From the NCBI GenBank assembly GCA_002104905.1, contig MCFE01000235.1, forward strand, positions 57,062 through 121,061: 64,000 bases of DNA. Direction: 5' to 3'. The stretch comes from Basidiobolus meristosporus CBS 931.73 (lineage: Eukaryota > Basidiobolomycota > Basidiobolomycetes > Basidiobolales > Basidiobolaceae). A program made the translations under genes and the position numbers. The notes beneath the pieces are model-generated. The model was not told where the DNA came from, ran no database searches, and saw only the letters and a program-made list of their open reading frames with translations. Shown piece after piece: positions 51,223 through 60,586 of the stretch (within the stretch, counting starts at the first letter, position 1; each line of letters opens with the position of its first letter).

Positions 51223-52419
51223 ATGGTCGTGTTAAAGGAAATAGAGGATAATCTTCAAGAGAAAGGTTCACTTCAAAAGGGAGAAACTATTCCCGTAGAG
51301 TGCGACCAGAACGCCCTCCATTCGCGTAATATTGGCATGCGGGTCGAGAATGGCATTCCGAGCGACTTGTGTATTCGTTTCAGTGCATTGTCAGTTCTTC
51401 CCGTGGCAATCGATCAGTTGAGTAATCTACGTGAATTAGATCTTACCGGGAACCTATTGACTGAGGTGCCTGACACCCTTGGGAATCTCGTGAATTTACA
51501 GAAGCTTTATCTTGATGGCAACCAATTGACGAAGCTTCCTGACACTATCTGTCAGCTTACCAACCTTGAGGCCTTCCACGTCTATAATAATCGTCTTGTG
51601 GAATTACCAGAAGGCTTGGGTCAGCTAAACAAGCTCAAAAGTCTCAGCGTTGGCAATAATCGACTGACCACACTCCCCAATTCTCTCTGGCAATTGACGA
51701 AGCTACAAGTGCTGATTCTGTCCGAGAATAAGTTCACTTCACTCTCGGAAGAAATCGAGAATCTTACAAGCCTGCATACCTTAGATCTGGGTCACAATGA
51801 GCTAACCTCGCTACCTGACGGGCTTGGAAAACTTGAGAATCTTACTTCGTTTCTTTATTTGAGCGACAATCGGCTGAGTTCAATCCCCTCTTCATTGTTC
51901 GAGGGACTTACCAGACTGAAGTATCTCAATATTACTGATAATTCCTTTAGCACATTGCCTGATTCTATTGGTAACCTAACCAGCTTGATCGAGTTGCGGT
52001 TGTACAACAATCAGCTTATCGCTCTTCCCGAAGCCCTGGGTAAACTAACACAACTTCGAGAGCTCCACCTGATGAATAATCAGCTTACCTCTCTCCCTGT
52101 ATCAATGGAGAGGCTGGTGCATCTAAAGGAGTTACGTCTGTCTGGCAACCGCCTGTCATTGCTTCCGACTTCCCTTTGTAAATTGCCAAGCCTGACTATT
52201 CTGGATCTGCGGAACAATGCGCTTTCAACCCTACCAGATATATTTGACAGGCTTCAGAAGCTTACTTTCCTAGATCTCAGATCCAACAGGTTCCTCACCC
52301 TCCCCCAGTGCATTGCAAGAATTCCAACTCTGGAAAAACTGGATCTGCGCTGGAACAGAGTACTGTTCACTCCGGAGCTGCAATCGCTGGAGCAATATGG
52401 ATGCATCATATATTTGTAG
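51223..52419 (+). CDS. Leucine-rich repeat protein, intronless, bacterial-type
   Basis: Intact 398-residue frame without introns. From residue about 60 it is a continuous run of about 14-15 LRRs of 22-24 residues of the form LxxLxLxxNxLxxLPxxL (LRELDLTGNLLTEVPDTLGN, LQKLYLDGNQLTKLPDTICQ, LHTLDLGHNELTSLPDGLGK). It ends KLDLRWNRVLFTPELQSLEQ then YGCIIYL, a tail common in bacterial LRR proteins. No signal peptide, membrane segment, kinase or F-box, so a soluble protein-binding scaffold is likely. The short N-terminus (about 60 residues) has no recognised domain. Absence of introns, the uniform repeats and the location among transposons contrast with the intron-rich host genes and fit a transferred gene, though SHOC2-like eukaryotic LRRs also look similar. 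AATAAA follows the stop by about 15 nt. Confidence 0.85.
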   Translation: MVVLKEIEDNLQEKGSLQKGETIPVECDQNALHSRNIGMRVENGIPSDLCIRFSALSVLPVAIDQLSNLRELDLTGNLLTEVPDTLGNLVNLQKLYLDGNQLTKLPDTICQLTNLEAFHVYNNRLVELPEGLGQLNKLKSLSVGNNRLTTLPNSLWQLTKLQVLILSENKFTSLSEEIENLTSLHTLDLGHNELTSLPDGLGKLENLTSFLYLSDNRLSSIPSSLFEGLTRLKYLNITDNSFSTLPDSIGNLTSLIELRLYNNQLIALPEALGKLTQLRELHLMNNQLTSLPVSMERLVHLKELRLSGNRLSLLPTSLCKLPSLTILDLRNNALSTLPDIFDRLQKLTFLDLRSNRFLTLPQCIARIPTLEKLDLRWNRVLFTPELQSLEQYGCIIYL

Positions 52420-52859
52420 ATTTACAGCTCTGAAATAAAGCTGGCAAGTTCTGGTCAGTGCCAAACATGTGGAGGCACTTAATATCACCCGCAATCAGGG
52501 TGAAAACACCTGCTGTTAGGCATCTTTTTTGCCTTGTGGCCACCACAAAAACATGGCCTATTTGCAGGCCCTAAGCCCATTCTTATTTCTACCAAAGCCA
52601 GTCTAGGAGAGGTGAGCAGCCAAGTGCATTGGTAGCTATGGGATGATATGGAGTGATCTGATTGTGATCAATGGTTCTATTCTGACAAAGGGTTAGGGTT
52701 AGGAGGGGATAAAGTCACCAACAGGTGAAATCTTTATTTCAGTGGAAACAAAGAAGCCAGTGCTACTGTTGTAGCTTTGATACAAGAGCATGTAGCTGAG
52801 GGGAATTTGTAGATTAGTCAATAGGGAGAGATGATAGTTCATCAGTACTCAAGACACTG
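52420..52859. other. Spacer downstream of the LRR gene
   Basis: Contains the LRR polyadenylation-like AATAAA at about 52433 and a short gggttagggttagg at 52686-52699. No gene seen. Confidence 0.5.
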
Positions 52860-52927
52860 CTCAGTGGGAAGGGGGGTAGCAAGAGGGGTAAGACAGACTC
52901 TATGAAAAATAATTTGGTCCTGCAGGT

Positions 52928-53625
52928 TGTTGTGCATCAACATTTAAAACTTGGCAAATTTTACTCCGTTAGAAAATCTAGTACCCTAACTGATTTTCCC
53001 TAACCCAAACATAACTAATCCCTGTTATGGTTTATTTTATCACTTCTCAGAATCTATTTTGAGCTGTCACACCTGATCAATTTTCAAGTGGTCATTATGT
53101 CCTCAACTGATCTGCTAAGCCTTTCCATATGATTAGTCATCTGAGATCTATCCAACCACTGAGCTGTTGCCAAGACATCTGCTGATTGATGATGCAGTTT
53201 TCATTTATATTATGTGCCTATTAACATCCAAATGGATTTCAGTTAGTCCAGTCTCTTGGTGCTTACTAATTCAACTTTATCAGAAGAGTATAAATAAAGA
53301 TTACAAAACCTTATGGTTCAGTGTGTGTCTCAACAAAATTAAGATTGTGTCTCAGCATAATTAAGAATACAACAATTCTATTCTAGTTTCTACCCAAGAC
53401 AAGCATATCTAGCACTCCCAAGAACATCAAGCCTAGCCTGCATAGCAAGCTAACTCTGTTGCCTTTATAGCCAAACCCAGCTATATACAAGACCAATATT
53501 AGACTAGAATCTCACTGCCAATATTTTGGCCACTCCCTGACAATTCTAAGATTCTGCACTTAGTTGTCCCTTAGGTTCAGTTAAGCCATTCAAGAGTTGA
53601 TTACACTTTTCTCTTGGATACAACA
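52928..53625 (-). repeat. Solo LTR, family C, copy 2
   Basis: 698 bp, inverse of 23106-23801, flanked by a perfect 5-bp duplication caggt (52923-52927 and 53626-53630). Confidence 0.92.
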
Positions 53626-53910
53626 CAGGTGGATCCAATCCAGATCAGCCATCAGGATCCAGTGATGAGTCTGTCATAATGCCTGCAGCTTGGAATTATT
53701 GACCCTCCACACAATCTTATGATGGGGTTGTGATGGCTTTTGCTGATTATACTGCCAAATAAAGTAAAAAACTTGAAAGTGTTTGAGTGGTCTTTTGACA
53801 AGAATTGCATGGCACTCTAACAGTCTTAATGTGCTCTACATTTATTTGAGCAGACCTAACTGGCCAGTACATCCAACTGCCTTATATGGCAAAAAACTTG
53901 ATGGTGTTCC

Positions 53911-54254
53911 TGTAAAGATTTGTAAATTCACATAAATATTTACCCAACTTGATCACTTAGCTTATTACCTACAAATCTTAGAGAATACTGACCAAATTCC
54001 TTGTTGGGATTTACTGGATATATCTTTACCACAATTGCAGGAACCCAGACCATGAAATTCTCAAAGCTGCCTAGGCAGCCCCAAACTTTGTACACAAGCT
54101 CTTTGGACCTTGCCATACCCATTCTATGTATATGTTGTGCCAAGACCATGTAAAAGTATAAATACTTCTTTTACATTCAACAAATCATCAGGTGAAAGCC
54201 ACATAATCTACTAGTCCTCCTGGTCACTTCCAAATATCCAAAACTCTTACAACA
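53911..54254 (+). repeat. Solo copia LTR nested in T repeat
   Basis: About 344 bp, tgtaaagatttg...ctcttacaaca. Flanks gttcc/gctct are each one change from gttct, the base order expected in the uninterrupted repeat. Confidence 0.82.
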
Positions 54255-54710
54255 GCTCTGATGGCCTCATTGCAAACCTCTGCTGGCATTATAACAGCAG
54301 TACAGCAGACTACAGCTAGTTCTGTACAAGGCTACCATACCAATTTACCAAATGGTATTCTCTTTTTCTACCTTCCCTTATGCCATTGATGAGTTCCCAT
54401 GTAGAATCACACCTCTCTACTTGTATACCTACTACTACCTTTGGTACTCCACATATTGCTTGAATCAAAAAAGATTATGGCCTCCTGCTCACTAACTTCC
54501 ACATAGGCACACACTTGCTGCAATTGACACACTTCTATCACCTCTACTTTATGGCTTTTTAGTGTGACACTTGCAAAGTTGCCATATACCTTGTGTTGCT
54601 GGTAACATACACATCCTGCAAACATATGCTAAGTTGCTGCCAACTTTACCATTAATACCTCCTGAATATCCCCAAAGAACTTCTTGGTATTTAGACAATA
54701 TATTCTTTCA

Positions 54711-54728
54711 CCCTAACCCTAACCCTAG
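54711..54728 (+). repeat. Short interstitial telomere-like repeat
   Basis: Contains ccctaaccctaaccct, about 2.7 units of the TTAGGG-type telomere motif on the complementary strand, inside T repeat copy 5. Related short motifs occur at 52686 and near 57515. Confidence 0.6.
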
Positions 54729-54903
54729 TCCCCTCTATAGGTGGGCTTTGGTTCTGGTTTATGTGATTTCCATACTGAATGTGTAGAAACTGACTTGTGA
54801 CTAAGAGAAACCTGTCATACATTGGCAAAGTCAACCTAATAAAAGTATTTTGCTTTTTGCGCCCAACCCAGCTTTGCATTACTTACCTCATTACCCATGC
54901 ATT

Positions 54904-55235
54904 TGTTGTAAGAGTCTTGGAGATATTGGAAGTGATTGGAAGGACAAGTATATTATGTAGTTCTCACTTAATGATTTATGGAGTGTAAAAGTAGTATTTG
55001 TACTTTTACATGGTCTTGGTATTAAAAACATGTAGAGTAGGTTAAGGAAGGTTTCAAGAACATGTGTGCAAAGTTTGGGGCTGTTTGGACAACTTTGAGA
55101 ATTTTCATGTACTTGGTAAATATTCTAAGTAAATCCTGACAAGGAATTTGGTCAGTATTCTCTAGGATTTGACAGTAATGATCTAAGTGACTAAGTTAGG
55201 TGAATATTTAGGTGGAATTAAAAGTTTTTACAACA
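54904..55235 (-). repeat. Copia-5 3' LTR
   Basis: About 332 bp, tgttgtaagag...tttttacaaca, in minus orientation, adjoining ctcccactcagc (purine tract on the coding strand). Confidence 0.85.
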
Positions 55236-55305
55236 CTCCCACTCAGCTAAATGTTCATACTGACTGGTCCTAATTTTGACCTAAGATATTCAAACTTGTC
55301 TCTAG

Positions 55306-56590
55306 CTATGGTTTGGTAAATATGTCTGCAATCATTTCATCTGAAGGACAATAAGCTAAGCTAACTAAGTTATACTCTATAGCTTCTTGTATAAAATGAT
55401 ATCTAATATCTATGTGCTTAGTTCTAGCATGAAAAGTTGAATTTCTACCTAATTGTATACATCCATGATTATCTTGAAATAAAGTATTAGGTGTTTTTTG
55501 ACATAGGCCTAAATCTGAAAAAAGCTTTCTTGACCTCATTGCTTCTTTTGTAGCTTCCCAGGCTGCCATATACTCTGCTTCTGTGGTAGAAAGTGCTACA
55601 GTTGGTTGCTTTCTTGAATTCCATAAAATTGTTCCTTTACAGTTAAGAAAGGTGTGTCCTGTGGTGGATATTCTGTCTTCCATAGTTTGTCCCCAATTAG
55701 CATCAGAGTATCCCACAAGATCCTGTTCTGAGTCCTTGTAAGTATATCTTAAGCAGATATCAGCAGTTCATTTTGGGTATCTAAAAATCCACTTTGCTGG
55801 TGCAATATGATCAGATCCATAGTTCTGATTATATTGGCTGACAACTCCCACTGAATATGAGATGTCTGGATGTGCTCCAAGTATGACATACATCAGACTG
55901 CTAGCCATAGATTGATAAGGAAAGTCAGGCCTTACAGATGGCACCAAGCTCTCCTGATTTGGTTGAGTTTTGACCAATTAAGGTTAGTCTCCATTGGGGT
56001 AGCTGCCAGTTTACAGTCTCCAATTTGATACTTCTTTTGTATATCTTGAATACACCTGGATTGGCTTGGGGTGATAGTCTGGGTACTTCTGTCCATGGAG
56101 AACTTAATCCCTAAGTAGTAACTGAGCTCTCCTAGATTGGACATCTTGAACTCCTTTGATAGGCTGGATTTAGTCTCTTCCAATGTTGCTAGATTATTGG
56201 TGGCTATAATAAGATCATCCGCATATATAGCTAATACAACTGGATTAGCTCCATCTGGCTTATAGCATATACTAGAGTCAGCATTACTCCTTTGAAACTC
56301 AGAGATTCTAAATAAGAATCTATCTTGCAATTCCAGGCTCTTGGTGATTGATTGATACAATATAGAGACTTTTTAAGCATGCAGACCAAATGGGGGTTAT
56401 CTTGGTGAGCAAACCCATCAGGCTGGTCCATATACACATCCTCATCAAGTTCTCCATTCAAAATGAAGCTTTTACATCCATTTGATGAACAAAAATCTTA
56501 TATTTGGCTGCAATAGCCAATATTAATCTGATGGAATTAAACTTGGCTACCAGTGCAAAGGTCTCAGTATAGTCAAGTCCTTTTGTTTGA
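55306..56590 (-). pseudogene. pol: Copia-5 RT and RNase H
   Basis: The RT core is present with catalytic AIYADDLIIA (about 56230), flanked by KEFKMSNLGELSYYLGIKF and QKKYQIGDCKLAATPMETNL. RNase H at 55716-55306 has LSTTEAEYMAAWEATKEAM and ARTKHIDIRYHF. Four frames are needed to read through, so the copy is dead, but it preserves the segment deleted from Copia-1. Confidence 0.85.
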
Positions 56591-57250
56591 TTTAATGAGG
56601 GGAATGTGATACAGATTGATATTCATCATAAAGGGAGTGTGCTGCTGCAGATATTGCCGCCAAAGATTTGTCAAGTACTTCAGGTAGGCCAGCTTGGGTT
56701 TTTCTGACTGCAGAATAAACTGAGCAAACTTCTTGACTTCAGGATCTCCAAGTATAGTTCTCCAGCAGAAGCCAGGTGTAGTGTAGTGTGTTCTCTTCCA
56801 TGCCTTAATCAGTGGGTTGTTGCAGTTGTGATGTCTGAGGTATAATCTGGTTCTAAGGTAGAGAAGTCTGATCTTATAGGGCATAAACCCAAAAGCACCA
56901 AGAATAGCATGTCTGTAGGGGCATTCAGGCAAATGTGGCACCAAGGAGGTAATGCACCATACTGCAAACTTGTCAAGCTTAGTGCAGTCTCTAGAAGTAA
57001 GAGAGAGAAGTGGTAAGCCAAATTCCAGGACAGGGAAGACAAACTGCTTGAGTAGAAGGAGGCAGCTGGGAGCTGAAGTTGTAGGAGGAGTAACAGCCAG
57101 TAGCTTGTGGAGTGCCTGTCTTGCCAGGATAATTCTCTTCTTCAGGTGTGCTCCAGAGTCTAGTCCAGTAGGAAGGAAAGGAACGTCAAGATATATAGCA
57201 GAAGCCTGAGCAGGTAGAGTGGAGTTCTCCAAGTTGATGGGACAGCCCAA
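56573..57250 (-). pseudogene. LINE-type reverse transcriptase, C-terminal fragment
   Basis: An open frame of 225 residues with AIYLDVPFLPTGLDSGAHLK, LLLKQFVFPVLEFGLPLL and a downstream stretch RLLYLRTRLYLRHH. This follows the pattern of the region after the RT catalytic core in non-LTR retrotransposons (YLGVP... then ...RPVLEYGL). The core itself is missing upstream (57250-57400 is not coding), and Copia-5 abuts its end. It is probably a truncated insertion. Confidence 0.6.
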
Positions 57251-57264
57251 AGGTGCTGTCTTTG

Positions 57265-57450
57265 CAATGGAAAGCTGGAGATTTAGGGAGTAGGTGTGAT
57301 AGTAAGGGCTAGAAAAAGGTTAGAACAGCAGGGGTTTAGGGTGTAGGTGTTATAGTAAGGGCTAGGAAAAGGTTAGAAGAGCAGGGGGTCTGGGGGACGC
57401 AGTCCCCTAGAGAATAAAAAAGCAGGGGGTTTGGGGGATGCAATCCCCCA
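57265..57450 (+). repeat. Short tandem repeats flanking the LINE relic
   Basis: Two copies of a ~60-bp unit (agtaagggctagaaaaaggt) then two copies of a shorter unit (agcagggggtttgggggatg and agcagggggtctgggggacg), each with a small inverted repeat (gggggacgcagtcccc). Confidence 0.65.
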
Positions 57451-57974
57451 TACTGCTCTTATACTCTTTAAATTCCCGTTGGATTACTTTTCTCTCATTC
57501 TTGGTTCTGGTCCCTTAGGGTTAGAATTCCTCCTCCTTACCCTTATCACCCTAACCATAAATATTTTTACCCTACAATTGGCACATTGTCTGCTCATATG
57601 GTGGGCATGTCTGGGCCAATATTTGTCTCCCTATACTGTCCATACGCTCTGTATAAGTCTTGATGACTATTTAATTAATAAATTGTTATTTTTAATATAT
57701 ATCTAATAATTAATGGGATTCATCCCAATCTGACCACAATCCCATATTTTGATAAGCTTCGGGCACCATAAATTGCGCGGCCCTAATATGATAAAAAAAT
57801 TCATGGCCGATACAAATTTTCTGTAACCCGATTGCTTTTACCAAATATAAAGTGTATCCAAAAGTTCAATATACATTATGGCTATAATAGAAACTTTATT
57901 GGACACCATCGCAACTACTACTTATGTTCTATGCGCACATGTATCCCGCGGGAATTGTAAAACTTAGCCACGTG
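57451..57974. other. AT-rich spacer between LINE relic and 155-bp array
   Basis: No gene. From about 57712 the sequence (gggattcatc, tcgggcacca, gcgcggccc) shares short words with the right-hand array at 63.7 kb, so the outer edge of the putative element may lie here. Confidence 0.4.
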
Positions 57975-58530
57975 GTACAAAAGTGCTTTAATTTTTCATC
58001 ATGATAGTTTTACATGAGTTCCTAACGCACTTTGAAAGTACGCAGTAGCCATACCCCAACAGGTTTTAAGGATGTCCACTAGCTACGTCTACTTGTGTCT
58101 AGCGGGAGCCATCAATCATCAGCCGCGCAATACTGAAATGCTTTTATTTTTCATCATGCTAGTTTTGTATGAATCCCTAACGCACTTTCATAGTGCACGG
58201 TAACCATACCCCAACAGGTTTTAAGGATACCCACTTGCTACGTTTACTTGTGTCTAGCGGGAGTCATCAATCATCAGCCGCGCGGTAAAAAAGTGCTTTT
58301 ATTTTTCATCATGATAGTTTTACATGAGTCCCTAATGCACTTTTATAGTGCACGGTAACCATACCCCAACAGGTTTTAAGGATACCCACTTGCTACGTTT
58401 ACTTGTGTCTAGTGGGAGTTATCAATCATCAACCGCGCGGTAATAAAGTGCTTTTATTTTTCATCATGATAGTTTTACATGAGTCCCTAACGCACTTTTA
58501 TAGTGCGCAGTAACCATACCCCCAGAAAGT
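57975..58530 (+). repeat. 155-bp tandem array, left flank of the Kelch-SNF2 block
   Basis: About 3.6 units. The hairpin-forming word cgcac/tgcac recurs at 58026, 58181, 58336 and 58491, exactly 155 bp apart. Each unit holds the hairpin, ataccccaacaggttttaag, acttgtgtctagcgggag and the palindrome CCGCGCGG or a one- or two-base variant (exact at 58278 and 58433). Confidence 0.92.
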
Positions 58531-58981
58531 AGTGTGGATGCTTACTTTAAACGCTCACTTGTGTATTGTACGGAATATCAACAAACAGCCGCGTGGGAAT
58601 GGAACATCATAGAAAAGCATTGCTTTGTTGTTAGCAAGTATTGATGCGCAAATAGTGGTACTATGTGAATTATTGAGTAACTATTTACTCTAGTTGGTTC
58701 CAAGATATTCCTAGACAATATGCTCAAAATCAATATTAGCATCAATAGCTTGCTCTTTGATCACTAAACCACCGCACCCAATATGCGGTGGCCTTGGTTT
58801 TGTCTAGCCGTTGAGGAATGAAACCAGAGTACAGTCACAAGAGAGGCAAAAGTGAAATGTGATGAAGTAAGTGTATATGAAAGTAATATAAATCTACAGG
58901 ACAGAAGAGAACAACTAGTAGTTAAACAGCACTCACTGACACTCCACCGAGTAGAGCACCAACACGGACAATAAACAAGTC
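58531..58981 (+). promoter_or_regulatory. Leader region before the three-gene cluster
   Basis: Contains a last variant ccgcgtgg at about 58591, a palindrome accgcacccaatatgcggt at about 58768-58786 and an AT-rich taatataaatc at about 58885 that could act as a TATA region for the first gene. Functional assignment is inferred. Confidence 0.35.
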
Positions 58982-59443
58982 ATGAGGGGAAAGCTTAAGG
59001 ACCGCTACTCGGGGATCAAGACCAAAAGAGGAAGCTGCCTCTACCATAGCAGTCCTTGCGCTCCAAAGGAAGACCAAGAGTCTATTATAGACAAAGATTG
59101 CGGCAAGAAGAGCAGTACAATTACCAGTTCTGGTAGTGGTACCTTTGGAAGTCCCGAATACCTGGAGAAAACTCGGAAAAAATTGGCAGATGACTCAGTT
59201 GTCCTGAGGAGAAAACAAACCAATGCAATTGAGCAGTTCCAAAACAAACTTCAGCTTAGTTCTTCTTTGCCTCACTATAAAGTACTCCAAGTGGCTTATT
59301 TTGATTATAAGCATATGAAGGAGAATCAGGCAGAGACTGATAAATTAAGTGATAGTCAATTGCATCACTTCTTAGATCAGGTAGAGAAACAGTCGCACAG
59401 CCAAGAGACGGTACAAGAATTGACGATTACAGAAACCAAATAA
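58982..59443 (+). CDS. Orphan protein 1 of the Kelch-SNF2 block
   Basis: 153 residues. Basic N-terminus (MRGKLKDRYSGIKTKRG), Ser-rich middle (STITSSGSGTFGS), and a charged, probably helical C-terminal half (EKTRKKLADDSVVLRRKQTN, FDYKHMKENQAETDKLSDS). No recognised domain. Short 5' leader ending ataaacaagtc before the ATG; AATAAA-type motif about 20 nt after the stop. First of three same-strand genes with short spacers (232 and 125 nt). It might be a small DNA- or partner-binding protein, by composition only. Confidence 0.55.
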   Translation: MRGKLKDRYSGIKTKRGSCLYHSSPCAPKEDQESIIDKDCGKKSSTITSSGSGTFGSPEYLEKTRKKLADDSVVLRRKQTNAIEQFQNKLQLSSSLPHYKVLQVAYFDYKHMKENQAETDKLSDSQLHHFLDQVEKQSHSQETVQELTITETK

Positions 59444-59675
59444 TTTTGCCAATGTAGTTTTGCATTTTAATAAAATAAAAGGGTGTTAATAAGAACAGAA
59501 TAAAGTTAACTTATGTGTACATCAAATGATTCAAATACTGGCTAGATGGATGTTACGTAGGAGCAAGAAGCTCAGTAACCTCAAAGGAAAGATATGATGA
59601 ATGGGCCACCGACATCATCCGAATGAGTATAAAAGTGGAGAAAGGAGACATAATCCTTCATAAAAAACAAGAAGC

Positions 59676-60461
59676 ATGGAAGCAGGCAGTAGCCGGGTAG
59701 ATGCCAGGAGTGAAGGTAGAGTACAAAGAGAGCGAGGAAGGGGACAAGGACGCGGAAGAGGACGCGGAACCGGGCGCGGAAGAGGAAGAGGGCAAGGAAG
59801 TGGCCAAATCCAAGAGGAGCGTGAAGGAGGTGTTGCAGCAAACGTGGATGATGCTGAGCAAGTTGCTGTAGTCACTACCAGGCGGCCGGTCAACCAAGTT
59901 TCCCAAGCATTGTCAGAGGTTCAACAAGAGCTTCCGGAATATAGGACAACATTGCACCATGAGATATTGCGACGTATGTGCCAGGAGATTAAACAGAGGA
60001 GGGGTGATATTGTAAAGCTAAATTGGGATATTGCTGGACTTCAAGCCCAGATTGATTTCAGTTTCCACCATTCTACTGAGGCATTAGTGGCACAAATGGT
60101 GGAAAAGTTTGCCCGCATCAGGGCAAGCGATGAGCAGGATGCATCTTCCGACCCAGGTGTACTTGCAAGCGACAGTATTGGAGGGGATACTACTTCCTCC
60201 CTTGAACCTACCACAAGCCAAGAGACAAGAGCAGAATCCTCCACAACAATGAGAATGGCCCCCACGCAGGTTGATATGGAAGTGTGCAAAGAAGACGTGG
60301 AGAAGCAGAGTGGGGATACTATAGGCCAACCAGAAACTGTAATGGAGGCGGAGAGACCAAGTCATATTGTCATCTTAAAAATACCACAGGTTGATTCATC
60401 GCTATCACTTCCCCCATCATCACTATCTGTGCCCCCATCACCACCGCCATCCTCTGGCTAA
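59676..60461 (+). CDS. Orphan protein 2, RG-rich, of the Kelch-SNF2 block
   Basis: 261 residues. Residues about 17-45 form an Arg-Gly repeat tract (RGRGQGRGRGRGTGRGRGRG), typical of nucleic-acid-binding low-complexity regions. Residues about 85-150 are helical (EYRTTLHHEILRRMCQEIKQ, TEALVAQMVEKFARIRA). The C-terminal half is acidic, Ser/Thr-rich and disordered, ending in a Pro/Ser run. No known domain. The 59444-59675 spacer has no gene. AATAAAG follows the stop by about 10 nt. RG tract next to a helicase gene suggests nucleic-acid handling; that is inference. Confidence 0.55.
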   Translation: MEAGSSRVDARSEGRVQRERGRGQGRGRGRGTGRGRGRGQGSGQIQEEREGGVAANVDDAEQVAVVTTRRPVNQVSQALSEVQQELPEYRTTLHHEILRRMCQEIKQRRGDIVKLNWDIAGLQAQIDFSFHHSTEALVAQMVEKFARIRASDEQDASSDPGVLASDSIGGDTTSSLEPTTSQETRAESSTTMRMAPTQVDMEVCKEDVEKQSGDTIGQPETVMEAERPSHIVILKIPQVDSSLSLPPSSLSVPPSPPPSSG

Positions 60462-60586
60462 CTTGAGTAAATAAAGAATTTCCACCATCCCAAATCAATG
60501 AATTGACAAGTAATAAGTTGAACTGATAAGATTGACAATTTACAGACTAATATATGTAAAGTATGTAGTACTTAAGAGCTTTCAAG

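Larger units (their letters stand above)
52860..54900 (-). pseudogene. T repeat copy 5, split by two solo LTRs
   Basis: Reverse-oriented T repeat. Bases 52895-52927 plus 53631-53700 match the start of copy 3 (around 19.49 kb), 53700-53910 the tail of copy 2 and 54255-54790 its C-terminal domain (QQHKVYGNFASVTLKSHKVE, EQEAIIFFDSSNMWSTKG at 54625-54407). Interrupted by LTR-C (52928-53625) and a copia LTR (53911-54254). The order of segments matches the copy 2/copy 3 junction, so that junction is part of the repeat itself. Confidence 0.55.
54904..56590 (-). mobile_element. Copia-5: 3' LTR, RNase H and RT, 5'-truncated
   Basis: LTR at 54904-55235, purine tract, then pol reading minus-ward to 56590, where it stops against LINE sequence. 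Gag and integrase are absent. Confidence 0.88.

Noticed and set aside
54711-54728. Chromosome end
   Set aside because: Fewer than three telomere units with transposon sequence on both sides, so not a telomere.
57975-58530. CRISPR-like regular repeat
   Set aside because: The 155-bp units are contiguous tandem copies with no unique spacers, and the genome is eukaryotic.
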